From NCBI GenBank assembly GCA_946811185.2, contig OX328099.1, positions 17,387,859 through 17,451,858 of the forward strand: DNA of 64,000 bases, given 5' to 3'. The notes beneath the pieces were generated by a model that worked only from the letters and a program-made list of their open reading frames with translations, was not told the DNA's origin and did no database searches. Origin of the DNA: Hippopus hippopus (lineage: Eukaryota; Mollusca; Bivalvia; Cardiida; Cardiidae). Both the position numbers and the translations under genes were made by a program. This document shows, one piece after another, positions 21,100 to 31,102 of this stretch (the stretch's first letter is position 1; each line of letters begins with the position of its first letter).

Positions 21100-22010
21100 T
21101 TTTAGCTCACCTGAGCACAAAGTGCTCATGGTGAGCTTTTGTGATCATGCTGTGTCTGTCGTGCGTCGTCTGTCGTCCGTCGTCAACTTTTACCTTGTGT
21201 ACGCTCTAGAGGCCACATTTTCAGTCCGATACTCATGAAACTTTGTCAGAATGTTTGTCTTGATGATATCTCAGATGAGTTCGAAAATGGGTCATGTCAG
21301 GTCAAAAACTAGGTCACTAGGGCAAATCTTAGAAAAACTTTGTGTATACTGTAGAGGCCATATTTTCAGTCTAATACTCTTAAAAAATGGTCAGAATGTT
21401 TGTCTTGATGATACCTCAGATGAGCGTGAAAATGGGTCATGTCGGGTCAAAAACTAGGTCACTAGGTCAAATCTTAGAAAAACCTTGTGTATGCTCTAGA
21501 GGACATTTTTTCTGTCCAAAACTCTTGAAAGTCGGTCAGAATGTTTGTCTTCATAATATCTCAGACGAGTTGGAAAATGGGTTATGTCAGGTCAAAAACT
21601 AGGTCACTAGGTCATATCTTAGAAAAACCTTGTGTAGGCTCTAAAGGTCACATTTTTAGTCCAATACTCTTGAAAATTGGTCAGAATGTTTGGCTTGATG
21701 ATATCTCAGACGAGTTCGAAAATGGATTATGTTGGGTCAAAAACTAGGTCACTAGGCCAAATCTTCGAAAAACCTTGTGTTTGCTCTAGAGGCCACATTT
21801 TTAGCCCAATACTCTTGAAAATTGGTCAGAATGTTTGTCTTGAGGATATCTTGGATGATTTTGAAAATTGGTCATGTCGGGTTGAAAACTAGGTCACAAG
21901 GTCAAATCTTAGAAAAACCTTGTGTACACTTTCGAAAGAGATTTAAAATGGATCATGTTTGGTCAAAAGGTTCAGGTGAGCGACTTCAGGGCCATCATGG
22001 CCCTCTTGTT
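21100..22010 (+). mobile_element. Pearl-like element, full length
   Basis: Left palindrome TAGCTCACCTGAGCAC...GTGCTCATGGTGAGC, then CGTC/CCGT-type simple sequence (21153-21186), then five core units of about 146 bp sharing AAAATTGGTCAGAATGTTTG, GATATCTCAGA and AAAAACTAGGTCACTAGG. The right end is CAGGTGAGCGAC, hairpin GGGCCATCATGGCCC and TCTTGTT. The frames seen through the units are artefacts of the repeat. Confidence 0.8.
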
Positions 22011-22267
22011 AGTATTGACTCAAAGGAAAAATAATTTAATCAGTGAGATGAGAGGGCCCTTTTGTATGATATAGAAAACATTGCATGAAAAGTAGCAACA
22101 GTTGCCTGTGTGCATCAAGAACTTGCTTCTTCTTTTCCACTTTGAATTTCAAACATTGTCAACTACTTGGCGTGAAAAGATGTATGGGAATGATAATAGG
22201 TTATTCTTGTCAGTAACACTTTTGTACCTGTAATAAAACATAAAACATAACAAAACATAATAAAACA

Positions 22268-22428
22268 TAACTCTTTACCAAAAAATCAACTGATATAACC
22301 GCTTTGATGACAGAAGAATTTGAAACTATTGTGGTAACCAATGTTTTCTGGAAACCAGCATATTCTCCTTTTTTCACTGTTTTGTAATCTTTCAAAGGCA
22401 AATTCCATCATACAAATCACTTTTAGCC
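22268..22428 (-). mobile_element. MITE-A, degenerate
   Basis: ACTCTTTACCAAAAAATCAAC start. Hairpin rearranged, with GGTAACCAATGTTTTCTGG and AAACCAGC both present. The right third is missing. Confidence 0.55.
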
Positions 22429-22638
22429 CTTCTCCTGCTAAATAACTCAAATGAAATTTTCAAGTTGATAGCAAAACCAAAAATGATGCTATTTCAAAGG
22501 TATATTTTGGGGAAAATACTGTAGCTCCATGTCGGGCAGTGTAGATCCAAGATCAGACTGCATGATCTGTGCAGTCTGATCTTGATCTACACTGCCCGCA
22601 AAAGGTCAGTAAGTCGCGCTTAGCAGCTCAAGGGTTAA
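22425..22638. mobile_element. MITE-B, subtype with CTGCCCGCAAAAGGTCAG
   Basis: TTAGCCCTTCTCCTGC start and AAGGGTTAA end. The palindrome spans about 22543-22599, from CGGGCAGTGTAGATCCAAG to its complement, with arms of about 25 bp around CATGATCTG. Shares its right flank (GCAAAAGGTCAGT) with 55116-55326. Confidence 0.75.
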
Positions 22639-22811
22639 TCTGTCATCTCCAAGTGCTTGCTCTTGGGACTAGAAATATTGTGTCATCTAATTAAGAGTTG
22701 ATTATTTATCAGACACCTATAGGTATATACAATTTTTATAGCAGGAACCATAAATAACATATAATAGTTAGTTAATCTGGCAAACAAGTTTGTAATAATG
22801 AGTGATGTTTA

Positions 22812-23030
22812 TTAACTCGTTCCATACAATAGACAACAACAGAAGCTTTTGTGGACGCAGTAGATCAAGATGAGACTGCAAAGAACATACAGTCTGATCT
22901 TTGATCTACACTGTCCACTGCCATATTCTAGATTATGACCTGACTGTCTCTTGGTCTTGCAGAGGAAATGCATTTTTAGCCTTTGAGAAAATGCAGTTCA
23001 TTTATTCAGTAGTGAAAGAGCTAACAGGCC
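22812..23030. mobile_element. MITE-B, degenerate
   Basis: TTAACTCGTTCCATACAAT start. Palindrome imperfect (GATCAAGATGAGACTGCAAA vs ACAGTCTGATCTTTGATC). End AAAGAGCTAA. Confidence 0.65.
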
Positions 23031-23299
23031 TACTGCCAGATTCTGGATTAACCAAGTCTACATTAAATGTAGTTTAAATTCTACATTAAGAGCAAAATAG
23101 ACCAGTGCACTTCAAATTTTCACATGTCATAGAAATTCTAACATGAAGCTGTTACTGTTTCTCATTCTCAAGATGAACCTTTATGCAAAATGTATACATT
23201 GCAAATTAAAAAAAATAAATGTTAGTTTTTGCTTGATTAGCTTGGGTATAATTGGTGAACATACAGTAAAATCATGATCTGTTGATTCCCTTCAACTCT

Positions 23300-23504
23300 T
23301 TAACTCTTTACCACACAATCCCGACTTTTAACGACCCTGAGAAAGAAGCCTTTTGAAAACATTGTAGGAAAAGGAGAAAATGCTGGTAACCATTTTCTAC
23401 CCTTCCCAAGACAAATTTCAATTTTTGAGCCATACTCATGTTGTCGTCTGCAAATGCTTTCAGTTTGGACTGGTCTACAATTTTGTCGTTTGGTAAAGAG
23501 TTAA
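23300..23504 (-). mobile_element. MITE-A with one hairpin arm deleted
   Basis: TTAACTCTTTACCACACAATC to TTTGGTAAAGAGTTAA, but only 205 bp: sequence goes from AATGCTGGTAACCA directly to TTTTCTACCC, so the right arm (about 25 bp) is gone. Otherwise very like 30710-30938. Confidence 0.85.
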
Positions 23505-23665
23505 GGCCCTTTCACAACTTCAGTTGCCTTTGCAGCCAGCATAGATCACGATCTACACTATCCACTTCGCTGAAACATTCTAGACAAAAGAAACCAAAGA
23601 TTACACTTATTTGGGTCGTGTTTCTTGATCAGGCTGTTGGGTTTATTCAGCGCAGTAAGGGTTAA
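23501..23665. mobile_element. MITE-B between two MITE-A copies
   Basis: Starts at the TTAA closing the MITE-A before it and ends at the TTAA opening the next. Palindrome reduced to TAGATCACGATCTACACT, so most of both arms is deleted. The right part GGTTTATTCAGCGCAGTAAGG is typical of the family. Confidence 0.7.
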
Positions 23666-23885
23666 CCCTGTACCACACAATCCTGAGTTTTATTGACCCT
23701 GAGAAAGAAAGTTTTTGAAAACATTGTGGGAGAAGAAGAAAATGCTGATAACCAGCATTTTCTTCTTCTCCCACAATGTTTTCTTTTACAGACAAATCCC
23801 ATTACTTGTGCCACATTTACTATGTCCTTTTGGAATGCTTCCAATTTGGATCTGTCTATAATTTTTTGGTGTTGTAAAGGGTTAA
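23662..23885 (-). mobile_element. MITE-A with co-varied hairpin arms
   Basis: TTAACCCTGTACCACACAATC to GTTGTAAAGGGTTAA. Arms ACATTGTGGGAGAAGAAGAA... pair perfectly over about 27 bp although both differ from the family consensus (GGGAAAAGGAGAA) at the same two places. Confidence 0.85.
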
Positions 23886-23990
23886 GGGATCTTTTCAGTA
23901 AGCTTTCTGCCCTCCATTTTATTGTCCAAATAAATGTCTAAGTATTATCTATATAAATACCTATGTCTAGTAAATGCAGATGTAAACTAT

Positions 23991-24215
23991 TTAACTCTTT
24001 ACTAAATGACAGAATTCTATGCTTGTCCCAATTAAAAGCATATGCAAATGACAAATTCATTGTGAATCAAATGATTTAATTACCTTTGTATGGAAAGGTA
24101 TTGTGAGAAAGGAAGAAAATGCTGATTAACTTTAGTTTCTTCTTTTCCCCCATTGTTTTCAAAGGCTTTCCTGATTAGGGTAGTTAAAACTCAAGATTGT
24201 GTGGTAAAGGTTTAA
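23991..24215 (+). mobile_element. MITE-A, hairpin broken
   Basis: TTAACTCTTTACTAAATGAC to GTGTGGTAAAGGTTTAA. The loop has changed to AAATGCTGATTAACTTTAG, which no longer pairs at the tip. Confidence 0.75.
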
Positions 24216-24360
24216 AGCGCATCAGAGCTCATCCACCTAATTATCATTAAACTTGCCTAACCTGATTGCTAAAAAAAGAACCCCAAACTTTCCCCCATGA
24301 AAAATGATCCAAACAAAATGCAATTTCAATGATGATTTTTTTTTTAAGAATGTCTTATCA

Positions 24361-24432
24361 AAGCGGACAGTGTAGATCAGTGAACTCACTGCTCATTTTG
24401 TGCAGTCTGATCTTGATATACATTTGCCTCAA
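24361..24432. repeat. MITE-B palindrome fragment
   Basis: GCGGACAGTGTAGATCAGTG ... TGTGCAGTCTGATCTTGATA. Terminal TTAA not identified. Confidence 0.5.
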
Positions 24433-25155
24433 AGATGATCTAAGTTGTGAAAAGTGCTTAAAGGTAAAGAATTGTGAGACATCAAAATAGAACTTAATGC
24501 AGACCATCTTGACAGAGAGATTTAAGGGCAATTTTTTTTTGTGCAGTTTGATCCTGAATATTCAATGGTTTATATTTCATGAGATACTTTGATTAAAATA
24601 AGCCTTGATATCAGATTCTTTATTTCTGAATGAAAATATTCATTCACTTTTGGCACTGCAAGGGTTTAAATAGAGTAAAAAATAAGCTAGGTAATTAATG
24701 CATCTTTAGTTTATATTCAACTCTTTACTTCATTCAAACCACTTTTTTTTGTTCTGCATGAAACACTTTCTGGAACATATGCCTGTTACAAGCTTTATTT
24801 TGCTTCAACCTTCACCAGTAGACAAAATTTAAGCCTTGTCCAAATTAAAAGGTAGGCCTGATTTTTTTGTCTATGAAACAGTTAACCATGGTATGTTTGA
24901 GCACTTCTTCTAAATATGCCATGTCTGGCTTATTGTCTCCATCATGAAATATTTATTATCTGATATAAACAAAATGTGGGTTTTATTTTGGAGGTGCGCT
25001 TTGCAAATGTATAATCACTCCATTTTGTTTAAACAAGTGCAGCATTTTTCTCTCATATTGCACCATTTGCACTGTCTGGCTTCTAACAATAATTCTGTTA
25101 TGAATGTTGTCGAGTCATGGGAAAGGCAACTAGACCCACAAAGCGTCTTTCAGAA
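24433..25155. other. Mostly unassigned, with MITE scraps
   Basis: A MITE-B-like GTGCAGTTTGATCCTGA occurs near 24541 and a MITE-A left-arm scrap (AGACAAAATTTAAGCCTTGTCC) near 24820. Nothing coding is supported. Confidence 0.35.
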
Positions 25156-25346
25156 TTGAAGTTGGCTTTCTGGTCAGGGTGGATCAAAATCAGAGTGGAC
25201 AGAATGCACATTCTGATCTTTTATCAACACTTTGCTTTGCTAAGACATTCTAGGAAAAAAACAACCATTAAAAAAATGGCACTTCCTTGGGTTATGTCTC
25301 TAAATTGAAAATGTCTGTTTGGTTTATTCAGAGCTGCATGGGTTGA
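25156..25346. mobile_element. MITE-B, degenerate
   Basis: GGTGGATCAAAATCAGAGTGG / CATTCTGATCTTTTATCAAC palindrome remnant, then AAGACATTCTAGG and GGTTTATTCAGAGCTGCATGG as in other copies. Confidence 0.55.
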
Positions 25347-25373
25347 TATGTTAAATGTTTGTAAGTACTATAT

Positions 25374-25549
25374 AGCCCACCTGGGTAGCTTAGTGGTTAA
25401 CTTATCTGAGAGTTTGATACCCGGTTGAGACAGACTTTTTTTCCGGTGATTTCTCACCTCTGACGCATGTGAGAAAAGAAGTCAGTGAATTGGAAAGAAA
25501 GTTTTGTCAGTACTGGTGTGAGAAAGCCAGGAAACACAAGCGTAAGTGA
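25374..25549 (+). mobile_element. SINE, S1 family, truncated
   Basis: GGTAGCTTAGTGGTTAAC A box. The B-box region GTTTGATACCCGG is close behind, with the middle of the tRNA head deleted. Body with CATGTGAGAAAAGAAGTCAG and TCAGTACTGGTGTGAGAAAG. The 3' end is missing; it runs into a MITE-A right half. Confidence 0.65.
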
Positions 25550-25765
25550 TCTTCCCTCAATGTTTTCAAAAGGCTTCTTCTTTGGGGTTGTTAAAAGTTG
25601 GGGTTGTGTGAAAAAGGGAGACAATGCTAGCTACCAGCATTTTCTCCTTTTTTCACAACTACATCAAAGACAGAAATCATGATTTGAGCTATGTGCATCA
25701 AATTTTTTGTCTGGAAATACTTTCAGTTTGGGTGCTTCTAAAATTTATCTTTTCGTACAGTTAAA
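25550..25765. mobile_element. Chimeric MITE-A
   Basis: A plus-oriented right half (CAATGTTTTCAAAAGGCTTC to GGTTGTGTG) is joined to a minus-oriented hairpin and right arm (ACAATGCTAGCTACCAGC onward). Confidence 0.55.
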
Positions 25766-25834
25766 ATTAAAACAGGCATATTAAAACAAAATTTCAGATG
25801 ACGATTCAGGCCTAAAATCTAGATGGTGATGTTT

Positions 25835-26030
25835 TAACGACCCATAGGAAAGCATGTTTTGAAAATATTGTGGGGATAGGAGAAAATGCTAGTTGCCAGC
25901 ATTTTCTAATTTTCTGACAATGTTTTCTACCCTTTCTGAAGCATTATCCACATAATTATGAGTAACATGTAAGTTGTAGTCTGAAATTGCTTTCAACTTG
26001 GACATAGCTAAATCTTTTTCTACCTTACAT
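25835..26030 (-). mobile_element. MITE-A, ends lost
   Basis: TTTTAACGACCCATAGG start. Hairpin GAGAAAATGCTAGTTGCCAG with partial pairing. Right arm to TTTGGACATAG-like CTTGGACATAGC. Confidence 0.6.
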
Positions 26031-26067
26031 CTATTCTAAAAACTGGAGATAAGTGGTCTGTAACTCT

Positions 26068-26270
26068 ACACCAGACAAAATTTCAGACACCTCTACATTG
26101 AAAGCATTTGCAGACAACAGATGAAATGTTACCCAAATGATGGGATTTTTTGTTAAAAAGGTTAGAAAAGGCTAGATATGAGCATTTTCGCCTTTTCCCT
26201 CAAGGTTTCCAAGAGTATTTTTTTTCAGGGTTGTAGAACCATTGGATTGTTTATTAAAAGGGTCATTTTG
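26068..26270 (+). mobile_element. MITE-A, hairpin deleted
   Basis: CACCAGACAAAATTTCAGAC start. Hairpin reduced to AGAAAAGGCTAGATATGAGC. Right end GGATTGTTTATTAAAAGGG. Confidence 0.6.
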
Positions 26271-26317
26271 TATGGAAATATGTGTTTTATAATATTTCTA
26301 CTTGTCATCAAAGAATG

Positions 26318-26546
26318 AATCCTTCACCTGCAGTCCTGTCCTTTAATGACCCTCAGGAAGTAGACTTTTGAAAACATTGCTGGAAACAAAAAATGCAATT
26401 AACTAGCATTTTCTCCTTTTCCCAAAATGTTTTCTATCTTTCCTTAAACGACTCTGATCCTTTGAGCAACATTAACTTAAATATTTGATCTGCAAATGCT
26501 TCCAATATGGATGAGTGTAAAATTTTGTCATCTGGTAAAGAGTTCT
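26318..26546 (-). mobile_element. MITE-A, degenerate left end
   Basis: CAGTCCTGTCCTTTAATGACC start, hairpin remnant with TTAACTAGCATTTTCTCC, right end ATCTGGTAAAGAGTT. Confidence 0.65.
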
Positions 26547-26735
26547 AAGATTGTGCAAGTTGAAAGCATTGAATTTTTCAGATGACAAAATAACTGTGAC
26601 TAAAAAATTTGAATTTTCTTTTTGATGGGGTAGAAAACATTGTGGAAAAAGGAGAAAATGCTGTTAATTTTTTTTTTTTAAGTTTTCTCTTTCAGAGTTG
26701 TTAAAACTCGGGATGGTATGGTACAGGGTAAAGTC
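26546..26735 (+). mobile_element. MITE-A with right arm replaced by poly-T
   Basis: CAAGTTGAAAGCATTGAAT left arm, GGAGAAAATGCTGTTAA, then a T run in place of the right hairpin arm, then TTAAAACTCGGGATGG. Confidence 0.6.
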
Positions 26736-27167
26736 ACATTCTTATGGGATATATGTGTAAAAGATACATCAGTGCTAGAGCCTAAAAGAATAAATAGGTA
26801 TATACAGCTTACATTTCTGGACCTCGATTTCATGTTGTTTCACATGTCTTTCAGCATTCTTGGCATTGTCTTGGTTCAAGTTTTCTCTACACACATAAGT
26901 GGTTTTGCCATTATGAGGGTTTTTTCTAATTATAAGTCTGTTTTCCACAGCGAAATTCTAGATTTATTTTGGAGTTTTTATACATTCTGTATTTACTACA
27001 AGTCAAAAGTTGTTCTTTGATTTCTAATGCCACAATCAAAGCTTTTAGCATCATACATCTGTGGAAAAAATGGCATCTTTCATTATGTAGCCTTTGCTGA
27101 AATCACGCTTACAAGCCATTATTCTTTGGCTCTTTGAATCGAAGACCTGCTAAATATGTTTTTTCAA
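26736..27167. other. Unassigned sequence
   Basis: A 100-codon frame (26718-27020) starts inside the MITE-A end and shows no recognisable domain. I do not call it a gene. Confidence 0.3.
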
Positions 27168-27395
27168 TTAACCCTTTACCACATAATACCGACTTTTAAT
27201 GACCCTGAAAGAAAGGCTTTTGAAAACATTGTGGCAAAAGAAGAAAATGCTGGTGACCAGCATTTTCTCCTTTTCCCACAATGTTTTCTACTCTATCAAA
27301 GAGAGAAATCGCCATTTTAGCAACGCCTTATATGTCGTCTGCAAATGCTTCCAATTTGGCAGAGTCCAAAGTTTTGTCATATGGTAAAGAGTTAA
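27168..27395 (-). mobile_element. MITE-A, full length
   Basis: TTAACCCTTTACCACATAATA to ATGGTAAAGAGTTAA, 228 bp. Arms pair with single mismatches around CTGGTGACCAG. Confidence 0.85.
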
Positions 27396-27437
27396 TATGC
27401 AGAATGGTCCTTCTTCATTTTGCAAACTTGTGAATCC

Positions 27438-27595
27438 CTGACCAAATGATACTGTGATTTATGGTCATGAGGAAGGCTCTTCAAAATATTTTTGGATAAG
27501 GAAGAGGCATTATCATTTAAGTCCAATTTAACTTGATATATACCAGTGCTTTGAATACGAACAAGTGTGGAATTTTGTTGTCTGGAAGAGCATTA
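27438..27595 (-). mobile_element. MITE-A lacking the hairpin
   Basis: CCCTGACCAAATGATACTG start. Goes from TTTGGATAAGGAAGAGGC directly to ATTATCATTT, so both arms are gone. Ends TGTCTGGAAGAGCATTAA. Confidence 0.55.
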
Positions 27596-27703
27596 AGGGT
27601 TACAGAGGGAAAAAAGGATCCAATACCCATCCTGGGCTTTTCCTGTTTGTTTCATTGGTTAAACCACATACTTTTGCAAGCATGGACTTAAAAAAGGCAT
27701 TTT

Positions 27704-27930
27704 ATCCTTTACCACACAATCCAGATTTTTAACAACCCTAAGCAAAAAGTCTTCTGAAAACAATGTGGGAAAAAGAAGAAAATGTTGGTAACCAGCATTT
27801 TCTCCTTTTCTCACAATGTTTTCTATCTATGCAAGGACAAATACTGTCATTTGAAAAGCATTTGAACTGTTGCCTGTAAATTTCTTTAACATGGACAAGT
27901 TTAAAATTTTTCCATGTGGCGAAGGCTTAA
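27704..27930 (-). mobile_element. MITE-A
   Basis: ATCCTTTACCACACAATCC start, GAAAATGTTGGTAACCAGC hairpin, right end ATGTGGCGAAGGCTTAA. Shares a subtype right arm (GACAAATACTGTCATTTGAA) with 18308 and 57257. Confidence 0.75.
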
Positions 27931-28087
27931 TGGAGACAGAAAAATGTATACCTAATACAATCCTGTTAGCGTAGACACATTCGTTTGTAATGCAATCCAG
28001 GAACATGCTTGTTGCTGCCGTTCGTTTTATTTCATTGAGTCTGAACCATCAAAATGCCAGAGGTCTGCTTGATTTGCTTTTACAGTC

Positions 28088-28287
28088 AATAAACTCTCCA
28101 ACAGACCACAAATTTCTAGACTTGTGCATATATTAAAGCATTTAATTTAGCAGACAGTAACTTCAATGTGGCTCAAATGTTGGCATTTGTTTTTGAAAAT
28201 GTTGTAAACATTATGGGAAAAGGAGAAGATATCAGCACTTTTCCCTTTTCCCACAATGTTTTTCACAGGCTTGTGTCTCTATATCCA
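28088..28287 (+). mobile_element. MITE-A, cut by a SINE
   Basis: AACTCTCCAACAGACCACAAA start, hairpin changed to GGAGAAGATATCAGCAC. The right end stops at CTTGTGTCTCTATATCC where the minus-strand SINE begins. Confidence 0.65.
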
Positions 28288-28291
28288 GTGA

Positions 28292-28603
28292 CAGAATTGA
28301 ATTGATTGAGTTTGTGTTTATTTATCGTCGCTACTGGTTGCCCATACGGGCGATGCCCCCTGAAGGCTGTTAGTATTGTTACGGGGGATAGTGCAGATAC
28401 AGGACAAAACCCATCCTAAGTTACTCCAGGTTCTATAATGTGCTCGGTGTATAGCACCGTTAAAGGGACCATGGTTTAACGTATGATCAGAAACACCATT
28501 AGCAATTTTAGGTGGCCAGCTGTGGGAATTGAACCAATGCCCTTAAGTGACCTGAAACATTACGTCTTAAGCTCTACCAACTGAGCTATGCAGGCTGGTC
28601 TCT
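28292..28603 (-). mobile_element. tRNA-derived SINE on the minus strand
   Basis: On the minus strand: A box TAGCTCAGTTGG (28588-28577) and B box GGTTCAATTCC (28535-28525) at tRNA spacing, preceded by GACCAGCCTGCA, which could pair with the 3' GCTGGCC of the head. The body (ATGGTCCCTTTAACGGTGC etc.) differs from S1-S3, so this is a separate family. The end near 28292 is A/T-rich with TCAATTCAATT. Confidence 0.6.
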
Positions 28604-28741
28604 GTGACAGAACCTAATCAGCTTTGTCTTTAAAATGTTAAATAACATGGCTACTAAATGCATTTTAAGTTTTCTGGCAAAATGTGATCACTAGTTAACA
28701 GTAAAGTGGTGTTGCATGAGTTAAATTTTATTTTCATCCAG

Positions 28742-28893
28742 ACTTTTTTGCATCAAATATCAACCAAGAAAAATTAATTGGAAGGGGAACAGATCTTCGT
28801 GAAATCTCCTTTGAAAATGTTGACCCTCCAGCGTATCAGCCATGCAGGGTGAAAGTTGTTGATTCAGATGCTAAAAGAATTCATCAGAATTAG
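28742..28893 (+). CDS. Possible terminal coding exon, product unknown
   Basis: A pyrimidine-rich tract with CAG (TTTTATTTTCATCCAG, ending at 28741) precedes an open stretch that reads FFASNINQEKLIGRGTDLR, continues through REISFENVDPPAYQPC and RVKVVDSDAKRIHQN, and stops at TAG (28891-28893). The exon would begin at codon position 2. The residue mix (charged, P-P-x-Y, balanced hydrophobics) looks protein-like, unlike the composition-driven frames elsewhere, and no repeat family covers it. I do not recognise the family and see no second exon in the window. It could also be a decayed retro-copy or a chance frame. Confidence 0.3.
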
Positions 28894-28927
28894 CTTTTTT
28901 CTGTAAGTGAAAATTAGGAAAATCGTA

Positions 28928-29156
28928 GTATCCCTTTACCGCACAATACCAACTTTTAGAGACCCTGGGAAAGAAGCCTTTTGTAAACATTCTGGGAAAA
29001 GGAGAAAATGCTGGTAACCAGCATTTTCATCTTTTCCAAAATTTTTTTTTTACCCTATCAAAGAAAAATCACACCATTTAAGCCACATTGAAATTGTCTT
29101 CTTCAAATGCTTTCAATTTGCACAAGGCTAAAACCTGTGGTCTGGTAAAGGGTTAA
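28928..29156 (-). mobile_element. MITE-A, full length
   Basis: ATCCCTTTACCGCACAATACC start (left TTAA mutated). Hairpin GGAGAAAATGCTGGTAACCA with one right-arm change (TTTTCATC). Right end CTGGTAAAGGGTTAA. Confidence 0.8.
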
Positions 29157-29651
29157 ATTGATGAAATTTGAAAAAAAAAATCCCATTAGTTTGAAAAAAA
29201 GGATTCCTGAAAAAATTGCAGGTTTTGTCCTTCATGACTATAATTACTTGCATGATGTTCCATACGGATTGCCTACCGAAAGATTTTATGCTGTGAATGT
29301 TGTCATACCTAGTCAGACCATTGTAACAGAATCCACACTATTTTTGAGATATTTTCACAGATTCTAGATGATTTTTTGCTTTGCAGGTGCATTCATGTCC
29401 CAGGAGAAGTGGAGATCATTTTCATGATATGTAAATATAGGAGGGATTTATTTATAAACTTTGTACTTTGTCATTTATCCCAGATATTTGAACCCTGCAG
29501 GCTGCATCGCCAATATGCTTGCAGCTGTATTCTTGTCAAGGATGTGCGCTGCATTGTTCTATGGTTACAAAATTATGTCTCGGCATTGTGATAGGGTAGA
29601 TATCTCCATGATATATCAGTGGGTTCATAAGTACTAGTAGGTCAGTAATTC
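29157..29651. other. Unassigned, with one protein-like frame
   Basis: 29158-29367 is open and reads, after a poly-A-coded start, KKRIPEKIAGFVLHDYNYLH and GLPTERFYAVNVVIPSQTIV. It is less biased than most frames here but has no recognised domain and no convincing splice acceptor (an A run precedes it), so I do not call it a gene. Confidence 0.25.
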
Positions 29652-29876
29652 GTAAGTCTTTCCCAAACGACAAAATTTTGGATTGGACCAAATTGAAAAC
29701 ATTTGCAGATGTCAAACGTAGCTTTCTAAATGATTTCTGTCTTTGAAAGGGTATAAAAAACAATGTGGGAACAGGAGAAAATGCTGGTTACCAGCATTTT
29801 CTTCTTTTCCCACAATGTTTTTAAAAGTCTTCTCTTGCAGGTTCATTAAAACTAAGGATTGTGTGGTAAAGGGTTA
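29652..29876 (+). mobile_element. MITE-A, nearly full length
   Basis: GTAAGTCTTTCCCAAACGAC start, arms intact around CTGGTTACCAG (one TTC/CTC change), right end GTGTGGTAAAGGGTTA. Confidence 0.8.
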
Positions 29877-30103
29877 GCTCAGGGTCAACTGGATTTTAGA
29901 CTTGTCTTTATGGAAAGAATTTTCAGATGATGAATTAATTGTGGCTCAAATAATGAGATTTATATTTGAAATGATAGAAAACATTGTGGGAAAGGGAGAA
30001 AATGCTGGTTACCAGCATTTTCTCCTTTTCCCACAGTGGTTTCAACAGCCCTGAGTCTACCTTGGGGGTCGTTAAACATTTGGATTGTTTGATAAAGGGT
30101 TAA
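29875..30103 (+). mobile_element. MITE-A following the previous copy head to tail
   Basis: Begins TAGCTCAGGGTCAACTGG where TTAACTCTTTACCA is expected, then TTTTAGACTTGTC. Hairpin nearly perfect. Right end TTGATAAAGGGTTAA (30100-30103). Confidence 0.75.
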
Positions 30104-30709
30104 CAAGTGCTCTCTGCTCTGGAACTGGTCATTCAAACAAATAACTAGTATCCTTGAAATAAGCACAGTATTGCAATAATCTGTTTTGATCTGAAGGAGA
30201 TACAAAGAAAGATCTTGGTGCTCTCTACTGTGTATTGTTCTGTGAAGATGACAAATTATTGTTTTATACAGAAAATATGACTATGCTACACCTTTTGTAT
30301 TCTTTGGAATCTTTTGTGTGGGCTGCTATTCAGTAGTAAATTGTTAAAAGTAAAAAAAAACACTATCAAACATAGACTCTGTTTATGTTTTAACCTGTCT
30401 GTCAAGACGGTTATCAACAAATTTTGGGGTGTCTTGTAAATATTTACCTTGATCAAGACATACATATGGTATATATACATCACCAGTTGTATTTTTACAT
30501 AATTTACTAGGTCAAATTACATGTATCGACAGTGTGAAAATTTACCCCAATTTCATGCAGATGCGATTTCATACATGCTGGCAATGTAATGAAATGGAAA
30601 GATGGGAAGAAGTAAAAGAAATAATACTGTAACAGCACTAGCGCTATTTGCTGTCAACTTGCATAGAACCATTGTCATCAAAAAGGCATAATGATCTCAC
30701 CTAGGTTGT
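30104..30709. other. Unassigned sequence
   Basis: About 600 bp without a supported feature. Confidence 0.3.
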
Positions 30710-30938
30710 TTAACTCTTTACCACACCATCCCGACTTTTAACGACCCTGAGAAAGAAGCCTTTTGAAAAAATTGTAGGAAAAGGAGAAAATGCAGGTAAC
30801 CAGCATTTTCTCCTTTTCCCACAAAGTTTTTTACCCTTTCCACAACAAATTTCAATTTTTGAGCCATACTTATTTTTTCGTCTGCAAATGCTTTCAATTT
30901 GGATTAGTCTGCAATTTTGTTGTTCAGTATAGAGTTAA
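30710..30938 (-). mobile_element. MITE-A, full length
   Basis: TTAACTCTTTACCACACCATC to TTCAGTATAGAGTTAA, 229 bp. Near twin of 23300-23504 but with both hairpin arms. Confidence 0.85.
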
Positions 30939-31102
30939 GATTTAGCTGAAACTGATGTCAAATGAAGTAATCCAGTTTGAGTCACCACAATGAGTTGCCA
31001 CATACAGGAGACAAGATGAGCTGATAGCATTGTACTTTAAATACACCCTACTGTAATAGACAATGCTACAATGTCCCATAGCTAAATGTCAAAGGTCATT
31101 CG

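Noticed and set aside
21251..22034. Set of similar ~70-residue frames repeated five times, resembling a repeat protein
   Set aside because: They are translations of the 146-bp core units of a pearl-like element, with stops between units and two phases in use.
26718..27020. 100-codon open frame
   Set aside because: Begins inside the end of a MITE-A. The hydrophobic bias follows from T-rich sequence.
29158..29367. 69-codon protein-like frame
   Set aside because: Preceded by an A run rather than a splice acceptor, starts against a MITE-A end, and no family is recognised. Noted in the unassigned region but not called.
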